Positions 15,198 to 20,083 of a stretch of DNA of 20,083 nt are shown here, one piece after another. A program made the position numbers and the translations under genes. Under the pieces are notes generated by a model, which saw only the letters and a program-made list of their open reading frames with translations, did not search any database and had not been told where the DNA came from. The stretch's first letter is position 1. Each line of letters starts with the position of its first letter. The DNA is from Streptomyces roseochromogenus subsp. oscitans DS 12.976 (GTDB lineage Bacteria; Actinomycetota; Actinomycetes; Streptomycetales; Streptomycetaceae): positions 8,688,975-8,709,057 of the forward strand of contig NZ_CM002285.1 of assembly GCF_000497445.1 (NCBI RefSeq), written 5' to 3'.

Positions 15198-16064
15198 ATG
15201 GCCACCTTCACCACGTCCGACGGCACCCGGCTCGCCTATCACCAGCGGGGTGCCGGTGAGCCCCTCGTCGTCCTGCCCGGCGGCCCGATGCGTGCCTCCG
15301 CTTATCTCGGCGACCTCGGCGGGCTGACCGCGCACCGTCGTCTGGCCCTGCTGGACCTACGGGGCACCGGCGACTCCGCGGTGCCGGCGGACCCGGCGAC
15401 GTACCGCTGCGACCGGATGGTCGAGGACGTGGAGGTGTGGCGCGCACATATGGGTCTGGAGCACATGGATCTGCTCGCCCACTCGGCAGGCGCCGCCCTG
15501 GCCATGCTCTACGCGGCCCGCCACCCGCAGCGGGTCCGACGGCTGTTGCTGATCACGCCCAACCCGTCCGCCCTGGGCATGCGGGCGACCCCCGAGGACC
15601 GGCTGGCCGCGGCCCGGCTGCGCGCGGACGAGCCGTGGTTCGCCGGGGCGTTCCCCGCCTTCCGGGCCTGGCTGGCGGGCGAGGCGGACTTCGACGACGT
15701 CTTCCTGCCGTTCTTCTACGGCCGCTGGGACGAGGTCGCCCGGGCGCACACGGACGCCGAACTGGAGCAGACCAACGAGGAGGCGGGGGAGCGCTACTTC
15801 GCCGACGGTGCCTTCACACCGGATGCCACCCGGACCGCCCTCGCCGCGCTGACCGCGCCGGTCCTCGTGCACGCCGGGGAGCGCGACGGCGGTCCGTGCC
15901 CCGACCTCGCCCGCCGTACCGCCGCGGCCTTCCCGAAGGCCGAGTTCACCGTCCAGCCCGGCGCCGGTCACTACCCCTGGCTGGACGACCCGGAGTGGTT
16001 CCGCAAGCGCGTCCTCGCCTTCCTCGACGGGCCGGCGGACGCCGCTCCGCCCTCGGCAGAGTAG
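15198..16064 (+). CDS. Alpha/beta hydrolase (proline-iminopeptidase-like, S33-type fold)
   Basis: About 288 residues with a single alpha/beta-hydrolase domain. The oxyanion-hole strand reads LVVLPGGPM (family form HGGPG), followed by LLDLRGTGDS, the nucleophile elbow LLAHSAGAAL (Ser ~96), a putative acid Asp in HAGERDGGPCPD and catalytic His in GAGHYPWLDDP (~258). The elbow is A-H-S-A-G rather than G-x-S-x-G, and the lid region (~130-200) is rich in acidic residues. The family includes aminopeptidases, esterases and lactonases; the substrate is not predictable. ATG 15198 is chosen because the conserved region starts at once; ATG 15186 is in frame. The gene is divergent from paaK and followed after 26 bp by a decayed second hydrolase. 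Confidence 0.82.
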   Translation: MATFTTSDGTRLAYHQRGAGEPLVVLPGGPMRASAYLGDLGGLTAHRRLALLDLRGTGDSAVPADPATYRCDRMVEDVEVWRAHMGLEHMDLLAHSAGAALAMLYAARHPQRVRRLLLITPNPSALGMRATPEDRLAAARLRADEPWFAGAFPAFRAWLAGEADFDDVFLPFFYGRWDEVARAHTDAELEQTNEEAGERYFADGAFTPDATRTALAALTAPVLVHAGERDGGPCPDLARRTAAAFPKAEFTVQPGAGHYPWLDDPEWFRKRVLAFLDGPADAAPPSAE

Positions 16065-16090
16065 ACGGCCAGGGACACCACGGCTCCGCA

Positions 16091-16731
16091 CACGTCAACG
16101 CGAACGGCATCAGGCTGGCCTGCCGGACCTGGAGCCCGGTGGACTCCCCCAAGTACTCGGCTTCTCTCGAACCCGGCGGGACCCCCATCGCCCGGCCTGC
16201 TGCTGCACTGCCGCGGCGCCGACGGCGCGGACTGGACAGCTGTCGCCGCGCGGCTCGCGGCACCCTCGCGTCCCCGCCCGGTGCACGCCCCCGACCTGAG
16301 CGGCCACGGGCACAGCGACTGGCCGGGGGACTGCCGGGCCGAGGCGATGGGCGACGACATCCGTGCCCTGCCGGCCGCCCTCGGCCACGACAGCGCCGAT
16401 GGCGTGGACCATTCGCTGGGCGGCATCGTCGCCTGCCTGCTGGCGCAGCGGCATCCTGGGGTCGTACGACGTCTGGTTCTGGAGGACGGGTGCGCGCCCG
16501 ACGCACAGCGCAACGCTCCCGATCCTGTGTGGTGGGACCACATGGACCGGATCACCATGCGACGGTGGTCATCGGGGGTGGTCCCACCAGCCTCATCCCA
16601 CAGGACCAGGTCGCGCAGCCCGCCGCCCTGATCCCGGACGCCGTGCTCGTGGCCCTTGACGCGGGCACCTGGCGCACGAGTCCCACTCGGCGGACTTCCT
16701 CGACCTGGTGCGGAAGTTCCCCGACCGATGA
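16091..16731 (+). pseudogene. Alpha/beta hydrolase relic with several frameshifts and an internal deletion
   Basis: Pieces of a second alpha/beta hydrolase are read in order in different frames. The first piece is VNANGIRLACRTW (from 16094). After a shift near 16190 comes LLLHCRGADGADW, then HAPDLSGHGHSDWPGD, VDHSLGGIVACLLAQRHPG and APDPVWWDHMDRIT (frame of 16197, to ~16556). After a shift near 16557-16562 comes TVVIGGGPTSLIPQDQV to about 16660. After a third, apparently single-base, loss near 16664 comes HLAHESHSADFLDLVRKFPD, ending at TGA 16729-16731. Between LVLEDG and the APDPVWW piece, about 30 residues usual in this family are missing. The nucleophile elbow has Asp for the first Gly (VDHSLGG). 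No single frame spans it, so it cannot make a working enzyme. Confidence 0.8.
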
Positions 16732-16749
16732 CCGACGTCACCGGCGGAT

Positions 16750-18663
16750 TCAGCGCCCCTGCGGCCCGAACGCCTTCAGGAACCGGTCGCGGAAGTTGTC
16801 CATCCCCCAGATGGGAGCGCCGGCGGCGGGCTTCAGGCCTTCTGTCCAGCCCCAGCCGGAGATCCGGTCCAGCACCCTGGGGTCGTGGGCGACGATCGTG
16901 ACCGGCACGTCCTTGCGGGGGCTGTTCGCGGTGACGGTCGGTACGGGCTGGTGGTCGCCCAGGAAGACCAGAACCGTGTTCGGGTTGCCGTACCGCCGCA
17001 GGAACCCGACGAGGCTGTTCAGCGAGTACTCGATGGAGGTGCGGTACTCGGCGCGCACGCTCTCCGGGTTGCTCCAGACCTCGTTTTCGGTCTTGCCGCC
17101 CCGTCTGACCCGCTGGAAGACCGAGCCGTCGCCCAGCGACGCCCAGTCGACCATGCGGGGCACGGGCGCCCACGGATAGTGGCTGGAGGTGAGGATGATC
17201 TCCGCCATCAGTGGACCCCGGCCGCGCTTGCCGAACTCCCGTCGCTGGAAGGCCTCCAGGGCGTACTGGTCCGGCACCTGCGACCAGCCGAAGTCCGGGC
17301 CGTGGTAGTCCAGGTGATGGCCGTCGTAGACATGGTCCAGGCCGAAGAACCGGCCCTCGGGCCAAGCCACCAGCACTCCGGGCACGACCCCGACCGTGCG
17401 CCAGGCGCCGGTCCTGCGGAAGGAGCCGCTGAGGGTCGTCCGGTCGCTGGAGGTGAGGCTGCGGAATCGCTGCTGGTTGCTGATCCACAGGCCGGACAGG
17501 AACGTCGAGTGGGCCAGCCAGCTGCCGCCACCGGTCACCGGCGAGGTCAGCCAGCCGCTGCGGGCCCGGAATCCGGCGGCCTTGAGCGTCATGGTGCTCT
17601 GCTTGAGGACCGCGTCGATCGGCGGGCCCATCGTCGGGTCCTCGATCGCCGAACGGCCGTAGCTCTCGATGAACGTGAACAGCACGTCCTTGCCGCGCAG
17701 GCCGGTCAGCAGCTGGTTCGACGGCGTGCGGGCGAACGCGTCGACGGCGGCCTGGCGCCGGAAGAGACGCGCGTCCGCGAGGGAGACGCGGACCTGCTTG
17801 GCCCGGTCGCCCAGCAGGTCCGCGTCCAGCGTCGAGGCGACCGGTGCGCCGCCGGTGCGCAGTCCGAGCACGACACAGGTGACCCAGACGGTGCCCAGCA
17901 CCAGGACGACGCGGACGGCCCGGGCGCGATGACGGGCCATCAGGGCGGTCAGCCGGACCGTCGCGCCCGTCGTCAGGAGGAGGACAGCGACCGTGAGGAC
18001 CAGCGCACCGGCGAGCGCGGCCAGTTCGCCGGTGCGGCCGGAGGTCTCCCGCAGATAGTCCGCCGCGTTGCCCAGCAGGCCCCAGTCCAGCACCAGGTCG
18101 AAGGGGCGGTACAGCACCGTGTAGAAGCCGATGTCCAGGCATTTGAGAAGGGCGACCAGCCCGATCAGCACGCCGACGGCCACCGCCCCGGCCCGCCGCG
18201 CCCGCGGCGGCAGCATGAGCAGCGCGGTGGCGAGCAGCACACCCTCACCCGGCAGCCGCACGAATGCCACGGGCGCGAGCTGATCGGGTTGATCAGGCAG
18301 CAACAGCGCGGCCAGAAGAAGGCCGACAGCGAGAACGCTGACCCCCACGGCCACACTCCGCGCGATACGGGTGCCCCCGCCGCCCCGTCCGCTCAACGCC
18401 CCGATCAACGCACCGAAGCCGAACCCGCTCCAGACACACGCACCGAGCCGCCCGGCCTTTGCCGCCGGCCCAGCAGGGTCTTGGGCTCCCGCCTGCCCGG
18501 CAGAACCTCCGGCCTCCCCCGGCCCGGCAGGCTCTCCGCCCTCCGCCGGGCCCCCAGACGCCCCGGCTCCAGACCGCCCGGCTCCAGACCGCCCGGCTCC
18601 CCCCAGCCCGGTGTTCGACTCGTCTGCGTTCCCCGGCAGGTGGTCTGGCGTGCGGTGGGACAC
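16750..18663 (-). CDS. Membrane-anchored sulfatase-clan enzyme (LtaS/MdoB-like phosphoglycerol transferase or sulfatase)
   Basis: A 637-residue integral membrane protein with an extracytoplasmic catalytic domain. Residues ~19-70 are a Gly/Ala/Pro-rich low-complexity cytoplasmic stretch. About five membrane helices follow (~100-123, 130-153, 158-180, 211-238, 249-270), then a soluble alkaline-phosphatase-superfamily domain. Visible active-site elements are FIESYG (~331-336, metal Glu), GGGSWLAHSTFLSG (~378-391, probable nucleophile Ser/Thr), SSHYPW (~493-498) and FLGDHQP (~567-573, metal Asp-His). This order matches lipoteichoic-acid synthase and phosphoglycerol transferases, suggesting modification of cell-envelope glycerol polymers; a true sulfatase is also possible. 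GTG 18663 is the start, with GGAAGG at 18671-18676 seven bp before it; a farther start would add a His-Arg repeat peptide. It converges on the hydrolase relic, with 18 bp between stops. Confidence 0.85.
   Translation of the reverse strand: MSHRTPDHLPGNADESNTGLGGAGRSGAGRSGAGASGGPAEGGEPAGPGEAGGSAGQAGAQDPAGPAAKAGRLGACVWSGFGFGALIGALSGRGGGGTRIARSVAVGVSVLAVGLLLAALLLPDQPDQLAPVAFVRLPGEGVLLATALLMLPPRARRAGAVAVGVLIGLVALLKCLDIGFYTVLYRPFDLVLDWGLLGNAADYLRETSGRTGELAALAGALVLTVAVLLLTTGATVRLTALMARHRARAVRVVLVLGTVWVTCVVLGLRTGGAPVASTLDADLLGDRAKQVRVSLADARLFRRQAAVDAFARTPSNQLLTGLRGKDVLFTFIESYGRSAIEDPTMGPPIDAVLKQSTMTLKAAGFRARSGWLTSPVTGGGSWLAHSTFLSGLWISNQQRFRSLTSSDRTTLSGSFRRTGAWRTVGVVPGVLVAWPEGRFFGLDHVYDGHHLDYHGPDFGWSQVPDQYALEAFQRREFGKRGRGPLMAEIILTSSHYPWAPVPRMVDWASLGDGSVFQRVRRGGKTENEVWSNPESVRAEYRTSIEYSLNSLVGFLRRYGNPNTVLVFLGDHQPVPTVTANSPRKDVPVTIVAHDPRVLDRISGWGWTEGLKPAAGAPIWGMDNFRDRFLKAFGPQGR
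18562..18601. repeat. 15-bp tandem repeat inside the sulfatase-clan gene
   Basis: CCCGGCTCCAGACCG occurs twice in perfect tandem (18562-18576, 18577-18591) with a partial third copy. On the minus strand it encodes a repeated G-A-G-R-S in the low-complexity N-terminal tail. The copy number is likely to vary between strains by slippage, in frame. Confidence 0.8.
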
Positions 18664-18835
18664 CCGGGATCCTTCCGTGCGTGGCCGGTGGCGGTGGCGG
18701 TGTCGGTGCCGGGGCGGAGGGCCGGGACCGGCGTCGCTCGACCGACCGGCGGTCACTGAGCGTGGTCGGATGGCGCCGATCGTGCGCACAGAGTAGTCCT
18801 GCCGGGCGGTGCGGGCGGTGGGACACCCCGGGGCG
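18664..18835 (-). other. Intergenic gap between acyl-CoA synthetase and sulfatase-clan genes
   Basis: 172 bp between the stop of the acyl-CoA synthetase and the start of the next minus-strand gene. It contains short GGCGGT repeats (~18684-18705), a small dyad GACCGGCGGTC at ~18742-18752 and an 8-bp CCCCGGGG palindrome near 18824. The sulfatase promoter probably lies here, but no clear -35/-10 pair was found. Confidence 0.4.
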
Positions 18836-20083
18836 CTACCGCCGCTCGGCGGCCACCGCCACCTGCCGTGCCCACCGGTAGTCCGCCTTGCCGCTCGGAG
18901 ACCGCTGGATGGAGTCCGTGATCACCAGCTGGCGGGGGATCTTGTAACCCGCCAGCCGGGTACGGCAGTGGCCCTGGATGTCGGCGAGCGAGGGGTGCGC
19001 CGCTCCCTCGCGCAGCTGCACCACGGCCGCCACATGGTTGCCCCAGGTGGCGTCCGGCACCCCGGCGACCAGCGCGTCGTACACGTCCGGATGCGCCTTG
19101 AGCGCCTGCTCGACCTCCTCCGGGTAGACCTTCTCGCCTCCGGTGTTGATGCACTGCGAGCCCCGGCCGAGCACGGTGACCACGCCGTCCTCGTCGACCG
19201 TCGCCATGTCGCCGAGCAGGACCCAGCGCTGTCCGTCCTTTTCGAAGAACGTCTCGGCGGTTTTCCGTGGGTCGTTGTAGTAGCCGAGCGGGACATGACC
19301 GCACTGGGCGACCCGGCCGATCTCGCCCGTGGCGACCGGCTCGTGTGTCGCCGGATCCACCACGCGGGTACGGGAGTTGACCCTGAGGCGGAAGCCGCGC
19401 TCGGGGCCCGAGTCCTCCGTCGCCGTACCGTTGAAGCCGGACTCGGAGGAGCCGAAGTTGTTGAGCAGCATGGCGTTCGGGACCAGCTCCCGGAACTGCC
19501 GGCGCACCGTCTCCGACATGATCGCGCCCGACGAGGACACGCTGAACAGGGCGGAGCAGTCCGTGCCCTTGAGCGGCCCGCTCAGCGCGTCGATCAGCGG
19601 CCGGAGCATGGCGTCGCCGACCAGCGACATGCTGGTGACCTTCTCCTTCTCGACGGTGCGCAGCACGTCCTCCGGAACGAACTTGCGGTGTACGACGACG
19701 CGTTGGCCGAAGTTGAAGCCGATGAACGCGGTCAGCGTGGACGTGCCGTGCATGAGCGGGGGAGTGGGGAAGAAGGTGATGCCGTAGCCGCCGGTGGCGA
19801 CCCGCTCGGCCAGCTCCTCCGGCGTCTTCACCGGCTCTCCGGTGGGCGCTCCGCCGCCCAGCCCGGCGAAGAAGAGGTCCTCCTGGCGCCACATCACGCC
19901 CTTCGGCATGCCGGTCGTGCCGCCGGTGTAGATGATGAACTGGTCGTCCCCGGAGCGGGCCGGGAAGCCCCGCCCGGGCGAACCGGCGGCCTCCGCGTCG
20001 GCGAACGCCACAGCCTCGGGCACCGCCACAGCCTCGGGCACCGCCACAGCCTCGGGCACCGCCACAGCCTCGGGCGCCGCCAC
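18836..20083 (-). CDS. FadD-type acyl-CoA synthetase, C-terminal part (5' end outside window)
   Basis: The frame is open to the right edge, and the visible ~415 residues lack the N-terminal ~120 or more residues of the family, so the gene continues past the window. Motifs are the P-loop IIYTGGTTGMPKGVMWR (residues ~50-66 from the edge), the adenine-region LNNFGSSESGFNG, the hinge VLLGDMATVDEDGVVTVLGR with CINTGGEKVYPEEVEQAL, and a catalytic Lys in SPSGKADYRWAR near the end. The TGGTTGMPKGVMWRQED signature is typical of actinobacterial steroid/branched-acid FadD enzymes (FadD17/FadD19-like), an inference from family memory. Just upstream of the P-loop is a hexapeptide repeat (PEAVAV, four copies visible), encoded by an 18-bp tandem repeat, in what is normally a short linker. 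The GTG at the edge is probably an internal Val codon of this repeat. Confidence 0.88.
   Translation of the reverse strand: MAAPEAVAVPEAVAVPEAVAVPEAVAFADAEAAGSPGRGFPARSGDDQFIIYTGGTTGMPKGVMWRQEDLFFAGLGGGAPTGEPVKTPEELAERVATGGYGITFFPTPPLMHGTSTLTAFIGFNFGQRVVVHRKFVPEDVLRTVEKEKVTSMSLVGDAMLRPLIDALSGPLKGTDCSALFSVSSSGAIMSETVRRQFRELVPNAMLLNNFGSSESGFNGTATEDSGPERGFRLRVNSRTRVVDPATHEPVATGEIGRVAQCGHVPLGYYNDPRKTAETFFEKDGQRWVLLGDMATVDEDGVVTVLGRGSQCINTGGEKVYPEEVEQALKAHPDVYDALVAGVPDATWGNHVAAVVQLREGAAHPSLADIQGHCRTRLAGYKIPRQLVITDSIQRSPSGKADYRWARQVAVAAERR
20007..20083. repeat. 18-bp tandem repeat (at least 4 copies) in the acyl-CoA synthetase gene
   Basis: The unit GCCACAGCCTCGGGCACC starts at 20007, 20025, 20043 and 20061. 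The fourth copy has one A-to-G change, and 5 bp of a fifth reach the window end. It is in frame and encodes PEAVAV on the minus strand. The array may be longer outside the window. Confidence 0.92.

Noticed and set aside
15437..17179. Plus-strand 580-codon open frame across both hydrolases
   Set aside because: Arg-rich out-of-frame reading of the intact hydrolase. Only short parts inside 16091-16731 match hydrolase sequence, and these are covered by the pseudogene entry.
18742..18752. GACCGGCGGTC as a second PaaR-like site
   Set aside because: The spacing between ACCG and CGGT differs from that in the paaK site, and the dyad is too short to separate from chance in such GC-rich DNA.
16885..18759. 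Plus-strand 624-codon open frame opposite the sulfatase-clan gene
   Set aside because: Antisense shadow rich in Gly, Arg, Gln and Asp; the minus strand has membrane helices and metal-binding motifs.

Overview
The window is very GC-rich actinobacterial DNA, most probably a Streptomyces chromosome. Signs of this are strong G/C preference at third codon positions, GTG starts, a LuxR-family regulator of the large ATP-binding (LAL) type, a class I terpene synthase next to a cytochrome P450, and many acyl-CoA synthetase genes. No rRNA, tRNA, CRISPR array, insertion sequence or phage gene was seen.

Layout, left to right. (1) 1-788: C-terminal part of a tetratricopeptide protein built on an exact 126-bp (42-residue) period. 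(2) 799-985: a non-coding array of degenerate ~25-bp tandem repeats. (3) 1016-5340, plus strand: an FAD-dependent oxidoreductase, then a two-gene operon of a nitronate-monooxygenase-like flavoenzyme and an acyl-CoA synthetase. A perfect 7-3-7 palindrome, which looks like a TetR-type operator, lies before that operon. (4) 5374-10928, minus strand: a compact specialised-metabolism unit, transcribed in the order P450, terpene synthase (26-bp overlap), LAL regulator. (5) 11209-12705, plus strand: a second acyl-CoA synthetase, possibly transcribed without a leader. (6) 12830-16731: a worn stretch. It holds a hairpin-rich intergenic element, an N-terminally truncated MFS transporter relic, a very strong terminator, an intact phenylacetate-CoA ligase gene (paaK, minus strand) with a PaaR-like operator, an alpha/beta hydrolase gene, and a second alpha/beta hydrolase relic broken by several frameshifts. 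(7) 16750-20083, minus strand: a membrane-anchored sulfatase/LTA-synthase-clan enzyme, and the C-terminal part of a third FadD-type acyl-CoA synthetase whose N-terminal linker carries an 18-bp tandem repeat reaching the window edge.

How the genes fit together. Four enzymes of the adenylate-forming (ANL) superfamily (3790-5340, 11209-12705, paaK, 18836-20083) point to uptake and CoA activation of fatty, aromatic or terpenoid acids. The two palindromic sites suggest that at least two of these units answer to acyl-CoA-type ligands. The P450/terpene synthase/LAL set is the best candidate for an undescribed small pathway: a cyclic terpene made and then oxidised, with its own regulator. Both enzymes carry changes at normally conserved positions: the NSE triad Asn is Ala in the synthase, and the P450 I-helix has E-A-P where E-T-T is usual. 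Its product cannot be predicted from the sequence.
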